A DNA stretch of 22,758 nt, from contig JAJZOK010000004.1 in NCBI GenBank assembly GCA_021811525.1, positions 1 to 22,758 of the forward strand, given 5' to 3'. Below the pieces are notes generated by a model, which worked only from the letters and a program-made list of their open reading frames with translations, did no database searches and had not been told where the DNA came from. This DNA comes from Thermoplasmata archaeon. Its GTDB lineage: Archaea > Thermoplasmatota > Thermoplasmata > Thermoplasmatales > Thermoplasmataceae. How positions within the stretch are numbered: position 1 is the stretch's first letter; each line of letters opens with the position of its first letter. Below, piece after piece: positions 8,016 through 16,590 of this stretch. Both the position numbers and the translations under genes were made by a program.

Positions 8016-9473
8016 ATGGGTGAAAACCAGAACCGCAATGAAGGATCAAGTCCTGACCTGCTCAGTTCGGTAAACAGCGCAAAATTGAGCAAATTCCATT
8101 ACAAGACTTGGATGGTCACAGGCCTGGGATTCTTCACAGACGCCTATGACCTGTTCATTATTGGCGTCGTTACAAGCCTTCTTGTATTATCGGGCTGGAA
8201 CAGCTTGACCACTTTTCAGACCTCACTTCTTGATTCAACAGCACTTCTATCAGCAGTAATTGGTGCACTGATATTCGGCAGGCTTATTGACAAGCTTGGC
8301 AGAAAAGCCATTTATGGCATAGAGCTCCTCATATTGATCATCGGTGCCCTGGGAAGCGCTTTCCTTACACCTGCAAATGGAGTCTACATACTCATAGCCT
8401 GGAGATTCATACTGGGTATAGGAATCGGCGGGGACTACGCAACAAGCTCAACAATAATGGCCGAATATTCAAATACACAGAGCAGGGGAAAGCTCATTGG
8501 AATGGTCTTTTCCATGCAGTCTCTTGGCCTGCTCGCAGGTCCGCTCATATCACTTGGCCTCATCTATTCAGGAATGAGCCTCGGGCTCATATGGAAACTT
8601 CTCCTTGCATTCGGTGCAATACCGGCCCTAATCGTGATATACTACAGGAGAACCCTGCCTGAGACTCCAAGATATGCACTGAGAGTAAAGGGAGATTCAG
8701 CAACAGCAGCCAGAAACTGGAACAAGCTTACTGGAATTAAGGCAAATGCAGTTGCAGACAATGAAGTTGTAAAGCAGTCCTGGGTCGAGATACTCAAGAA
8801 CAGGAAATTTGCACTTACACTCCTTGGCACAGCTGGTTCCTGGTTCCTCATGGACTGGGCACTTTACGGCAACTCCATCATGTCCAACACAATGCTCGGT
8901 GCACTTGTGCCTGCTTCAGTAAGCGGCCTGCATCACCTCATAGAAACAACAACTTACTCTGCGCTCATATTCGGAATTGCAGCATTCCCGGGATACTGGA
9001 TTGCAACATTCACCATCGACAGGATAGGGAGGAAAACCATCCAGACCATTGGATTCCTTGCCATGACCATTTCATTCGGGATACTTGGCGTTTATCACCA
9101 GCTCCTGTCTCCGGCATACCTGTTTGACTTCCTGGCATTGTATGGCCTCAGCTACTTCTTCATAGAATTCGGGCCGAATGTTACCACATTCATCTACCCG
9201 CCGGAAGTGTTCCCGACAAAGGTCAGGGGATTTGGAAGCGGAGCATCAGCAGCAGGCGGAAAAATCGGAGCTTTCGTGGGAACTCTGCTTAACGTCGCAA
9301 TAATAGGGACAATATCAGAATCAGGCCTGTTTGTGGTGCTTGCAGGGTTATCGCTTATGGGCCTTGTGCTTACAGTATTACTTCTTCCAGAACCAAAGAG
9401 GCTTGACCTTGAGGAAAGCTCAGGGGAAAACATGCTACTGGCAACTGGAAAGGGCGTGGCTGCACACAAGTAA
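8016..9473 (+). CDS. MFS transporter, Pho84/sugar-porter-like
   Basis: Twelve-helix proton-coupled or facilitated transporter of the plasma membrane. Seen: TDAYDLF in helix 1 (D42, D45 from this start), motif A GRLIDKLGRK (88-97) between helices 2 and 3, GIGIGGDYATSSTIMAEY in helix 4, a repeat of motif A in the second half (DRIGRK), and PPEVFPTKVRGFG near helix 11. The acidic helix-1 motif and GGDY resemble the phosphate:H+ symporter family, but aromatic-acid and sugar porters share them, so the substrate stays open. Start: ATG 8016 has a TATA-like element at the right distance for a leaderless mRNA. An in-frame ATG at 7998 would add six residues. Neither has an SD site. T-rich sequence follows the stop. 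Confidence 0.88.
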   Translation: MGENQNRNEGSSPDLLSSVNSAKLSKFHYKTWMVTGLGFFTDAYDLFIIGVVTSLLVLSGWNSLTTFQTSLLDSTALLSAVIGALIFGRLIDKLGRKAIYGIELLILIIGALGSAFLTPANGVYILIAWRFILGIGIGGDYATSSTIMAEYSNTQSRGKLIGMVFSMQSLGLLAGPLISLGLIYSGMSLGLIWKLLLAFGAIPALIVIYYRRTLPETPRYALRVKGDSATAARNWNKLTGIKANAVADNEVVKQSWVEILKNRKFALTLLGTAGSWFLMDWALYGNSIMSNTMLGALVPASVSGLHHLIETTTYSALIFGIAAFPGYWIATFTIDRIGRKTIQTIGFLAMTISFGILGVYHQLLSPAYLFDFLALYGLSYFFIEFGPNVTTFIYPPEVFPTKVRGFGSGASAAGGKIGAFVGTLLNVAIIGTISESGLFVVLAGLSLMGLVLTVLLLPEPKRLDLEESSGENMLLATGKGVAAHK

Positions 9474-9660
9474 ATTTTTAAATCTAATCTCCAACCATCC
9501 AAAAACATTTCATTTCTTTAGTCCCAAATTATTTCCAGAAACAAATGCCATATACCTGAATAAGGAAATTAACGGAAAATATTGGTTGCTATATTGATGC
9601 ATTTATACACTAAATAGAATTAACGCCAAAGTCTCAAATATCCATGTATTATGGATTACC
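9474..9660. other. intergenic region between the two MFS genes
   Basis: A/T-rich. TTTTTAAAT just after the first stop may end transcription. TCAAATATCC (about 9634-9643) lies 18-27 bases before the second MFS start and is a candidate TATA box. No RNA gene or longer repeat is apparent. Confidence 0.35.
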
Positions 9661-11037
9661 ATGTCTGATGATAAGACCCCTAAGGGCGGATTCTCCTCCC
9701 TTGACACGGCCAAGACAACGGGCATTCACTACAGGATCACTGCCCTCTCTGCTGCAGGTGTATTCCTGGATGGATACGACATTTCCATCATAGGCGTTGC
9801 ACTTGTGATTATCTCCACTCTCTCAGGGTTTTCGTATGTAAATACACCCCTGGGAAAGGGATTGATGGCTGCCTCAACCACAATAGGAATGCTGTTCGGC
9901 GCTGTAATATTCGGTTACATAACCGATATCCGCGGCAGGAAATTCATGTATATCTGGGACATGGTAATCTTCATAGTTTTCACAGCTCTGATTGCCTTTG
10001 CCTCATTCAACTTCACGACACTGTTTGTTTTCAGGCTGATACTTGGTCTGGCCATTGGTGCAGACTACGCAATCAGCACAACAATCATCTCTGAATTCTC
10101 ACCTGTGAAGAGCAGGGGAAGACTTCTCGCGGTGAACGTTTCAGCCTGGTGGGTTGGTTCAGCGGTGGCATATACCATTGGTTTCTTTCTCCTCCCTCTG
10201 GGAACAGAGGCATGGAGATACATGTTCGCCCTGGGCATCATTCCTGCAGTGATCGTGCTCATATTCAGGGTTTCCGTTCCTGAAAGCGCAAGGTGGCTGG
10301 CCCATGTTGGAAAAAGCGAAGAGGCCAAGAAGGTCGAGCAACTCATTTCCGGGAGTTCAAACGAGCACAAGGTTGCCCAGCAGAAGTCATCATTCCTGGA
10401 ACTGTTCTCGAAGAAAAACATAAGGGCAACGCTCTTCGTTTCCATCTTCTGGTTCTCATACGATGTTGCTTTCTATGGAATCGGCCTGTTCAACCCAACA
10501 ATACTTGAAATCTTCGGGCTAACAAAGAACCTTGCAGTCCTCGGAAGCGCTGTGTTTGCGATATTCGCTGTGTTTGGCAGCTTCCTATGCATTGCATTCA
10601 TTGACAGGCTGGGAAGAAAGAAGATCACAGCCCTGGGATTTGCCGGAATGGCAGTCTCCCTGCTCTTCCTTGGTATTATTGCGCTTCTCGTTCCCAAGTC
10701 CGCATTCACCGATGGTGGTGTCGCAGCAGCAATAGTGGCACTTTTCATAGTGTTCGAGGTTACGCAGACAATGGGGCCTGGAGGCACAGATTTCGTATAT
10801 CCGCAGGAAGTGTTCCCCACATCCATAAGGGCAACAGGACAGGGGTTTGGCACATCTGTGAGCAGGATTGGCGCCATACTGGGCCTAACAGCATTCCCTG
10901 CAATTGTGGCCATAGCCGGCCTGGGATCGGGTTTGCTCTTCTTCTTTGCGTTTTCGGTCATTGGCCTAGTGGTAACACTGGTTCTGGGCATTGAGACAAG
11001 GGGAAAGAGCCTGGAGGAACTTACGGAGAACAACTGA
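9661..11037 (+). CDS. MFS transporter, sugar-porter/PHS-like
   Basis: A 458-residue twelve-helix transporter, evidently a relative of its upstream neighbour. Seen: FLDGYD in helix 1 (D37, D40), motif A GYITDIRGRK, GLAIGADYAISTTIISEFSP in helix 4 followed by KSRGR, DRLGRK in the second half, and YPQEVFPTSIRATGQG before the last helices. The substrate is not readable from sequence. ATG 9661 has no SD site; it is probably leaderless. The stop overlaps the start of the next gene (TGATG), so it is cotranscribed and probably translationally coupled to the RNase Z-like hydrolase. That suggests a shared substrate or condition rather than housekeeping tRNA processing. Confidence 0.88.
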   Translation: MSDDKTPKGGFSSLDTAKTTGIHYRITALSAAGVFLDGYDISIIGVALVIISTLSGFSYVNTPLGKGLMAASTTIGMLFGAVIFGYITDIRGRKFMYIWDMVIFIVFTALIAFASFNFTTLFVFRLILGLAIGADYAISTTIISEFSPVKSRGRLLAVNVSAWWVGSAVAYTIGFFLLPLGTEAWRYMFALGIIPAVIVLIFRVSVPESARWLAHVGKSEEAKKVEQLISGSSNEHKVAQQKSSFLELFSKKNIRATLFVSIFWFSYDVAFYGIGLFNPTILEIFGLTKNLAVLGSAVFAIFAVFGSFLCIAFIDRLGRKKITALGFAGMAVSLLFLGIIALLVPKSAFTDGGVAAAIVALFIVFEVTQTMGPGGTDFVYPQEVFPTSIRATGQGFGTSVSRIGAILGLTAFPAIVAIAGLGSGLLFFFAFSVIGLVVTLVLGIETRGKSLEELTENN

Positions 11038-11747
11038 TGGCAAGCCTGAGGTTCCTTGGAAACTGGAGTTCAAACATCACTGCCTCAAAAAGGAACATAT
11101 CGCTTCTGCTTGATGGCAGCATAGCCATGGACTTCGGCCCGCACTCCATAGAATCTCTTCTGGAGATGGGCGTTGATCCCTGCGGCATTGACACAATCTT
11201 CATCAGCCACATGCACCTGGACCACTACGCTGGTCTTCCGGAACTGCTGTGGTACCGTGCCATCCACCAGTGCAGGGAACCTGTCCACATCGTAGGGCCC
11301 AAGGGCATAGGCAACAACACAAAATCTCTCCTGGAATTGCTGCACACTCCTGATGCATTCGAGATAATCGCCGAATACCACGAGGAAAAATACGACAATG
11401 CCACCGGCTTCCCGGCCAACCATCTCATCCGGGACATAGGCTTCAGGCTCGAATTAGGCGGAAAGGTCGTATTCTATTCCGGAGACACCTCATACTCAGA
11501 AAATGTTTCTAAAGGCGCCGAGAAAGCTGATATCCTGCTGCATGAGATGACCTACCTTGATTCTGACAGGCAGTGGGCAGATTTCTGGAAACATTCCACG
11601 GTCAGTGATGCCTTAAGGGTGTTCAGTGAGTCAGGCAGCAAGCTCCTTGTTCCGGTGCATTTGACCTCAAAGACTGAGAGCTACCTCAACGGCACAATGA
11701 CCAGGGATTCTCGCATCAGGGCACCCCAGGGACACATAGACCTGTAA
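11037..11747 (+). CDS. RNase Z-like metallo-beta-lactamase-fold hydrolase
   Basis: Di-zinc hydrolase fold. All expected ligands can be placed in the 236-residue product: HMHLDH (H58, H60, D62, H63), H129 in ANHLIRDIGFRL, D150 in YSGDTSY, and H208 in LLVPVHLT. The HEMTY and KHSTVSDAL (H186) segments match tRNase Z. It is shorter than typical RNase Z (about 300) and has no obvious flexible arm for tRNA, so it may cut another phosphodiester or ester. The start overlaps the MFS stop by one base, with GGAG eight bases upstream. Alternative: a true but short archaeal tRNase Z. Family confident, substrate not. Confidence 0.85.
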   Translation: MASLRFLGNWSSNITASKRNISLLLDGSIAMDFGPHSIESLLEMGVDPCGIDTIFISHMHLDHYAGLPELLWYRAIHQCREPVHIVGPKGIGNNTKSLLELLHTPDAFEIIAEYHEEKYDNATGFPANHLIRDIGFRLELGGKVVFYSGDTSYSENVSKGAEKADILLHEMTYLDSDRQWADFWKHSTVSDALRVFSESGSKLLVPVHLTSKTESYLNGTMTRDSRIRAPQGHIDL

Positions 11748-11867
11748 TTCTTACGGCCAAAGCCCACCTGATATTATGGGTGCCCAATTTTTATAATTCA
11801 TATCTTTTCAGAGTAGTGTACCATTATGTCGAAGTTCGCCATAAGAGGTATAATTCCAGAATGAAAG
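11748..11867 (+). promoter_or_regulatory. promoter region with possible short leader ORF
   Basis: TTTATAATT (about 11789-11797) is a TATA candidate. From ATG 11826 a 12-codon frame (MSKFAIRGIIPE) ends with TGA at 11862-11864, three bases before the GTG start of the membrane protein. Whether the leader is translated cannot be told from sequence. Confidence 0.25.
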
Positions 11868-12554
11868 GTGATACAGATAAACACTGAAGTGGCAGCAACC
11901 ACACTTGTAATATTGATACTGAGCGCAATGCTCGCAGTTCTTCTCACATCAGATTACCTCAGGAAACGCACCATCAGCCTTGCCATGTGGTCTTCCGGGA
12001 TGTGGGCATTTTCAGTCAGCGTTGCTTTGGAGGTCGTATTTTCCTTTGGAATATATGATTCAATTCTCATCAAGGCATACCTGTTCCTTGTAGCATTCCT
12101 GGTGGAACTTCTTGCCATTGGTTCCATGGGCCTGCTCCAGAAAAGGCCAGCCATGGTTTCATACGTTGCATACAGCGCGGTCACAACAGTTTTCCTCGCA
12201 CTTGCACTTGCAGTTTCAGACATAGGGAACCTGCTTGTAAATGGGGTAGTATACGGTCCACTACCTCTCCTGGCTACCATTGGCTCTTCTCTTCTCGCAT
12301 TTCCAGCTGCCATAATACTGGTGGTTGTTTCCATAATTTCATACAGGAAGACCAGGGTCCACAGGTTGGTCAGCATTATAGTGGGTGTAATTGTGGTCAG
12401 TGCCGCAGGCACTCTTTACATCGCATCCTTCCCAGCATTCCTGTACCTTGCTGAATTCATAGGGATACTCCTGCTCTGGATCGGATTCATAGACTTTGGA
12501 GGGCTGTTTTCCAGGCGGCACCTGAAAAAGGAAAGTGCGGGCAGGGAAATTTAA
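11868..12554 (+). CDS. seven-helix integral membrane protein, unknown
   Basis: I do not recognise a family. The 228-residue product is almost wholly hydrophobic, with about seven membrane segments (roughly 8-29, 37-60, 66-90, 96-116, 130-156, 164-186 and 188-212), short loops and a basic tail (RRHLKKES). The layout resembles the seven-helix sensor modules found at the N-terminus of some archaeal signalling proteins, but here there is no output domain. Start is GTG 11868; a GTG seven codons in is an alternative. It has no close neighbour on the same strand and ends in a clear hairpin terminator, so it is probably a single-gene unit. Confidence 0.65.
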   Translation: MIQINTEVAATTLVILILSAMLAVLLTSDYLRKRTISLAMWSSGMWAFSVSVALEVVFSFGIYDSILIKAYLFLVAFLVELLAIGSMGLLQKRPAMVSYVAYSAVTTVFLALALAVSDIGNLLVNGVVYGPLPLLATIGSSLLAFPAAIILVVVSIISYRKTRVHRLVSIIVGVIVVSAAGTLYIASFPAFLYLAEFIGILLLWIGFIDFGGLFSRRHLKKESAGREI

Positions 12555-12601
12555 AAGCGCTTCCCTGCCAAATTTTTAAAAAAATTGGTATTTTAAAAAA
12601 A
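12540..12601. terminator. bidirectional terminator between convergent genes
   Basis: GGCAGGGAA (12540-12548) and TTCCCTGCC (12561-12569) form a perfect nine-base stem with a 12-base loop holding the membrane-protein stop codon. TTTTT (12573-12577) follows on the plus strand. Two A7 runs (12578-12584 and 12595-12601) give T7 runs on the minus strand right after the oxidoreductase gene. It therefore serves both directions. Confidence 0.7.
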
Positions 12602-12603
12602 TA

Positions 12604-14616
12604 TCAGTCGATCCTGCTTGCAATGAGTTCAGACACGTCCTGGATCTTCATCTTCTCTTCCCTTCCGGTGGTCTTTCTGGCATCATCAAGCATTGTCATG
12701 CAGTACGGGCAGGCAGTTACAACAGTGGTTGCATTGACCTTGTCAGCCTGCTCAATCCTCTTATGCGAGATGAGGGTGCCCTCCTTTTCCTCCATCCAGA
12801 GCCTGCCTCCACCTGCGCCACAGCAGAGTGCCTTGCTCTTGTTCATCTCCATCTCCTCATAGTTGGACGCAAAGCTCTTGACAACATCCCTCGGCTCCTC
12901 GTACAGCTTGTTGTATCTTCCTACGTAGCAGGGATCATGGTAGGTGTATTTCTCAAGAGTGTCAGAATCAAGGGACCTGACATTGAGCTTCCTGTCTGAT
13001 ATGAGGCGGTTGATGAATTCAGTGTGGTGGTGCACTTCAAGCTCAATCCCGAAGTCCTTGTATTCATTCTTCAGGGAATTGAAGCAATGGGCACAGCTCG
13101 TGATCACTTTCTGTACGCGGTTTGTCTTGAGCGTCTCAACATTGCCCTTGATCATCATGTCAGCAAGATATTCATTTCCTGTCCTCCTGGCAGGGTCGCC
13201 AGTGCACTTCTCCTGTGAGCCAAGGATGGCGAAGCTTACACCTGCCTTTTTGAGGATCTTGGTGACAGACTTGGCAATCTCCTGGTTCCTCTTGTCGAAG
13301 CTTGCAACACACCCGACCCAGTAAAGCACATCATACTGTGCATCAGGAGTCTTGGAAAGGTCCACAACATCCAGGCCTGCGGCCCAGTCTGCCCTGGTTG
13401 ACGGATCAATGGTGTAAGGGCTCCCGTACTGCTCTATGTTCCTGGTCAGATCTATGACTTCCCTTGGTGCCTTGCCCTGGTTCAGCACCAGCGATCTTCT
13501 CATGTCCACAATCTTGGATACATGGTCGATCATTACGGGGCACTGTTCAACGCATGCCATGCAGGTGGTGCATGACCAGAGGTCCTTCTCCAGGATTGGC
13601 TCCCCGATCACCGTCTTGAACACCTGGTCCCTCTCGCCGCCCTTGGTCCTGTACTCAGTCCCCTGGGCCACTAAAACTTCACGGATATCCCATATGATAT
13701 CTCTCGGGGAGAGTGTTTTTCCCGTCATGTTTGCAGGGCAGTTAGCTGTGCATCTTCCGCATTCAGTGCATGCATAGAAGTCAAAGTAGTCCTTCCAGTC
13801 AAAATCCCTTATGTCAGTTGCGCCAAACCTTGTTTCCTTCTCAAAATCAATGGGCTTCAGGATTGCCTGGTCTTCCTTCGCGAAGAGCACATTGAATGGT
13901 GCAGCAAAGAGGTGAAGGTGCTTGGACGTGGGTATGTATGCAAGGAAAATTATGAAATCTGCCGCGTGGATGGTGAAAGCAGTCCAGTAAATGTAATATC
14001 CCGTGGTTGCTGAAACCTTTGGCAGCACGGATGCAAGGGCGTAGCTCACTGGGGTGTTTGCAGCTGCAAGGTTCTCGCCTATGCTGCCGGGAATGTTTGC
14101 AGATACCCCGTCTAACCTCAGGACGGAAAGCACGAAGTAAGTTGCCATTAGGATGCCAACCAGCGATAGGATAAACCAGGCCTCAAAGCCGTTGTATCCC
14201 TGATATCTCTTGATCTTGATGCCCCATCTCCTTATGAAGGCGTAAACAACGTCCAGGAGCGCGATGATTGCAAATATGTCTACCGTGAAAAACGCAACCT
14301 GTTCGAAGGTGCCTGAAAGCAGGTTAGTGCCGGGGAAGATGGCACTGACAAAGAAGTCGCTTGAGTATGAGGCAAATGCAATGAATGCCCAGAACATCAG
14401 GGCATGCATGATGCCTCCTCCAAGGTCCTTGAAGAGCTTTGCCTGGAGGAACACATTCCTTATGACAAGGTAAATACGCCTTCCTAGCTGCAGTTTCAGG
14501 CCCGGCTTCTTCTCAGGTATCTTTACGGCATTCCAGAGAAGCCTGTAAATTGTGTACAGGAAGAATCCTGCAGACAATAAAAGCCCTATTAGAACAATGA
14601 TCGAGAATACATACAT
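12604..14616 (-). CDS. membrane-bound HdrD-like Fe-S oxidoreductase, probable ETF:quinone oxidoreductase
   Basis: A 670-residue fusion. The N-terminal part (about 1-235) has five membrane helices with histidines fit to bind b-type haem (H71, H217, H233, H235). Then come two 4Fe-4S motifs (C283-C286-C289-C293 and C349-C352-C355-C359) and two CCG-type domains (C436, C471, C508, C511; and C563, C598-C599, C636, C639). This is the build of HdrDE-like proteins known as EMO/FadF, which pass electrons from ETF to menaquinone in fatty-acid oxidisers. The ETF genes lie 130 bases upstream on the same strand, and acyl-CoA dehydrogenase and thiolase are nearby, which supports that role over heterodisulfide reduction. 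ATG start with GGTG six bases before it. Confidence 0.88.
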   Translation of the reverse strand: MYVFSIIVLIGLLLSAGFFLYTIYRLLWNAVKIPEKKPGLKLQLGRRIYLVIRNVFLQAKLFKDLGGGIMHALMFWAFIAFASYSSDFFVSAIFPGTNLLSGTFEQVAFFTVDIFAIIALLDVVYAFIRRWGIKIKRYQGYNGFEAWFILSLVGILMATYFVLSVLRLDGVSANIPGSIGENLAAANTPVSYALASVLPKVSATTGYYIYWTAFTIHAADFIIFLAYIPTSKHLHLFAAPFNVLFAKEDQAILKPIDFEKETRFGATDIRDFDWKDYFDFYACTECGRCTANCPANMTGKTLSPRDIIWDIREVLVAQGTEYRTKGGERDQVFKTVIGEPILEKDLWSCTTCMACVEQCPVMIDHVSKIVDMRRSLVLNQGKAPREVIDLTRNIEQYGSPYTIDPSTRADWAAGLDVVDLSKTPDAQYDVLYWVGCVASFDKRNQEIAKSVTKILKKAGVSFAILGSQEKCTGDPARRTGNEYLADMMIKGNVETLKTNRVQKVITSCAHCFNSLKNEYKDFGIELEVHHHTEFINRLISDRKLNVRSLDSDTLEKYTYHDPCYVGRYNKLYEEPRDVVKSFASNYEEMEMNKSKALCCGAGGGRLWMEEKEGTLISHKRIEQADKVNATTVVTACPYCMTMLDDARKTTGREEKMKIQDVSELIASRID

Positions 14617-14639
14617 AACTTACACCAAGCCTTCAGATT

Positions 14640-14670
14640 TGCTGTAACAACAGCATACTATTCATAAAGC
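14640..14670 (-). promoter_or_regulatory. TATA candidate and inverted repeat before Fe-S oxidoreductase
   Basis: On the minus strand GCTTTATGAATA (14659-14670) is a TATA candidate. It is followed by TGCTGTTGTTACAGCA (14640-14655), six-base arms with a four-base loop, 24-39 bases before the ATG. An alternative stronger box, CTTTTATA (14721-14728), would give a longer leader. The repeat may be an operator. Confidence 0.35.
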
Positions 14671-14746
14671 TTGCAACTAAAATAATTTTTTTGGAAATAT
14701 GGGGGATACTTTCTTTGGAATATAAAAGGTGATAATTGGCATGGGA

Positions 14747-15640
14747 TCAGGCCCCGAGGGCCTTGACCAGCTTTGGGATTACCTGGAACAGGTCCCCGAC
14801 AATTCCATAGTCTGATTCGTCAAAAATGGGGGCAGACTTATCCTTGTTCAGGGCAATGACAACCTTCGATCCCCTCATTCCCGCTATATGCTGGATCTGC
14901 CCTGAGATTCCCACCGCAATGTAGAGGTTAGGCCTGACTTTCTTCCCTGATATTCCAACCTGACGTTCATCACTTAGCCACTGGTAATCTAGGCAAACTG
15001 GCCTTGAACCTGCAAGTTCTCCATTGACAGCCTTCACCAATGGTTCAACCTGGGCAATATTCTCCTTCTTTCCAACTCCCCTGCCAATGCTCACAATGAC
15101 CTTGGCTTTCTCCAGGTTGACTCCACTTGACTGCTTCTCCTCAACACTCACAACAGTGACAGCAGATTGCTTGAGCTCTGCAGGTGTTACCGAAGACTGG
15201 GAATCGACTTTCTCAGCATCCATTATTCCTGGTGCGAATGTGAAGACCTTTGATTCTGATTCCTCTTCAAGGACAGTCTTGCCTCCAAGGAAATACCTCT
15301 TTGTATGGGCATTTGACTGGCCAGCCTGGAATTCCGTAATCTCTGAGATAATTCCGGCGTCAAGTGCCTGGCTCGCTGATCCCGCAACTTCCCTTCCCAG
15401 GATGGTGGAAGCCACGAACAGGTAGTCGTATCCGCCAGCCTTGTAAGTCTCCACGAGCCATGATGATACATTGTCAAATTGCATCTGCCCATTAAGGCCA
15501 TAAACTTTGCCTGCGCCGTAATGGGAAAGTGCATCCGCCTTTGCGCCTGCGGTGGCCGCATCCACGTCACCTTGCTTTTTCAGGTAAGTGACCATCTGGG
15601 CAGCCATTTCTGGAAATTCAGAAAATACCAGTGCCTTCAT
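14747..15640 (-). CDS. etfA: electron transfer flavoprotein, alpha subunit
   Basis: Binds the FAD that takes electrons from acyl-CoA dehydrogenases and passes them to the membrane. The C-terminal FAD domain of the 297-residue product is canonical: SIGRGVGKKENI (about 190-201), RQVGISGKKVRP, LYIAVGISGQIQHIAGM, and the NKDKSAPIFDESDYGIVGDL segment. The N-terminal half is the more variable adenine-nucleotide-hydrolase-like domain. ATG start with GGGAGG seven bases upstream, overlapping the etfB stop as ATGA, so the two subunits are translationally coupled. Length is near the usual 310. Family certain. I see no added ferredoxin domain or bifurcation partner, so a simple acyl-CoA oxidation ETF is the natural reading. 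Confidence 0.97.
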   Translation of the reverse strand: MKALVFSEFPEMAAQMVTYLKKQGDVDAATAGAKADALSHYGAGKVYGLNGQMQFDNVSSWLVETYKAGGYDYLFVASTILGREVAGSASQALDAGIISEITEFQAGQSNAHTKRYFLGGKTVLEEESESKVFTFAPGIMDAEKVDSQSSVTPAELKQSAVTVVSVEEKQSSGVNLEKAKVIVSIGRGVGKKENIAQVEPLVKAVNGELAGSRPVCLDYQWLSDERQVGISGKKVRPNLYIAVGISGQIQHIAGMRGSKVVIALNKDKSAPIFDESDYGIVGDLFQVIPKLVKALGA

Positions 15641-16377
15641 CTTGATTCCTCCCTTATGACCTTTGCAATTTCAGCAATTCCCTTATCTACGTCTTCAAAC
15701 ACCAACTTCTTCCTTTCGCTCTTCGGAGCCTTGTTTGAAAGGACCTTTGCCTCCCTTCCTGTAAGAGTCGCAGCCTCAGTGTTGATAGGTTTTCTGCCGG
15801 CCTGCATGATCTGCATGACAGGGGGCAACCTCGGCTCATTTATTTCCTGTGTCACAGATATGACAACTGGGAAGTTCGCCTGTATGATCTGGTTGTTTTC
15901 CTCCAGCGCCCTCTTGACCTTTACTGTGGAACCGTTTACCTCAATGGAGTTTGCATTCCCCAGAAGTGGAATGCCGAGATGGTTAGCTATCTTGCCTGCA
16001 AGCAGGCCGGAGATGGAATCCGCAGACTGGTTTCCAAGAATAACTATATCATGCTTCAGTGCCTTGATCTTTTCACCAAGGACTTTTGCCGTGAGTGATG
16101 GGTTGTTCCTCTTGAATCCTGTTATTATGTGCCCTTCATCTGCACCCATTGCGTAGGCTTTCTTCAGGATGGCACTTGACTGCTCATTGCCGAATATGAT
16201 TGCAGTGACTTTGCCCCCATATTTTTCCTTAAGCCTGACTGCTTCCTCAACGGAATTCTCGCTGAGGTTTTCCAGTTTCAGGGGCACATTCTTCAATTGC
16301 GGCTCGCCGGTTGTGGGATCGGACTTGACCTGCTCAAGGTCCGGCATCTGCTTTATCAGAACTATAATGTCCACCAT
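15637..16377 (-). CDS. etfB: electron transfer flavoprotein, beta subunit
   Basis: Partner of EtfA; it binds AMP or a second FAD and docks the dehydrogenase. The 246-residue product shows the family pattern: an N-terminal VDIIVLIKQMPD, ENSVEEAVRLKEKYGGKVTA, a MGADEGHII turn, GNQSADSISG near the nucleotide site, and EINEPRLPPVMQIMQAGRKPI (shortened here: EPRLPPVMQIM) before the C-terminal arm that wraps EtfA. The frame opens at GTG 16386, but ATG 16377 has GGTGA five bases upstream, so I use the ATG. A TATA-like stretch around 16433-16444 suggests a short leader. The gene is divergent from the MutS-like operon across about 300 bases. Confidence 0.95.
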   Translation of the reverse strand: MVDIIVLIKQMPDLEQVKSDPTTGEPQLKNVPLKLENLSENSVEEAVRLKEKYGGKVTAIIFGNEQSSAILKKAYAMGADEGHIITGFKRNNPSLTAKVLGEKIKALKHDIVILGNQSADSISGLLAGKIANHLGIPLLGNANSIEVNGSTVKVKRALEENNQIIQANFPVVISVTQEINEPRLPPVMQIMQAGRKPINTEAATLTGREAKVLSNKAPKSERKKLVFEDVDKGIAEIAKVIREESR

Positions 16378-16590
16378 TAAACTCACCGTTTACATGTCCT
16401 GAAGCCCATCATCTCCCTTTATCTTTTGTGTACAAATAATATTGAAAGCTGCCATGCGACGCATTTGCATGCACTATTGCCTGAGTAGGATTTGCATCCA
16501 AGGAGACCGGCTGTAATGCCCTTTATTGCTTCTGACAAACCCGGGGCAATGAATAAACAAGCCTAAATAGGCAGTGAAAATATTACTGGT
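16378..16590. promoter_or_regulatory. divergent control region between etfB and MutS-like operon
   Basis: On the minus side, CAATATTATTTG (about 16433-16444) is the likely etfB TATA region. On the plus side, GCCTAAATAGGC (16561-16572) contains a TATA-like CTAAATA about 20-30 bases before the fluoride aptamer and is itself a five-base inverted repeat. ATTTGCAT occurs twice (16463-16470 and 16490-16497). No ORF or tRNA is seen. Confidence 0.4.

Noticed and set aside
9331..9597. 88-codon plus-strand frame reaching into the gap after the first MFS gene
   Set aside because: It starts inside the MFS gene in another frame and has no recognisable sequence.
9194..11033. Long open frames on the minus strand across the two MFS genes and the hydrolase
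   Set aside because: They are antisense shadows of confident genes, with low-complexity composition and no ribosome sites.
16463..16497. ATTTGCAT direct repeat as a specific operator
   Set aside because: Only eight bases, two copies, and no dyad symmetry; chance is a sufficient explanation.
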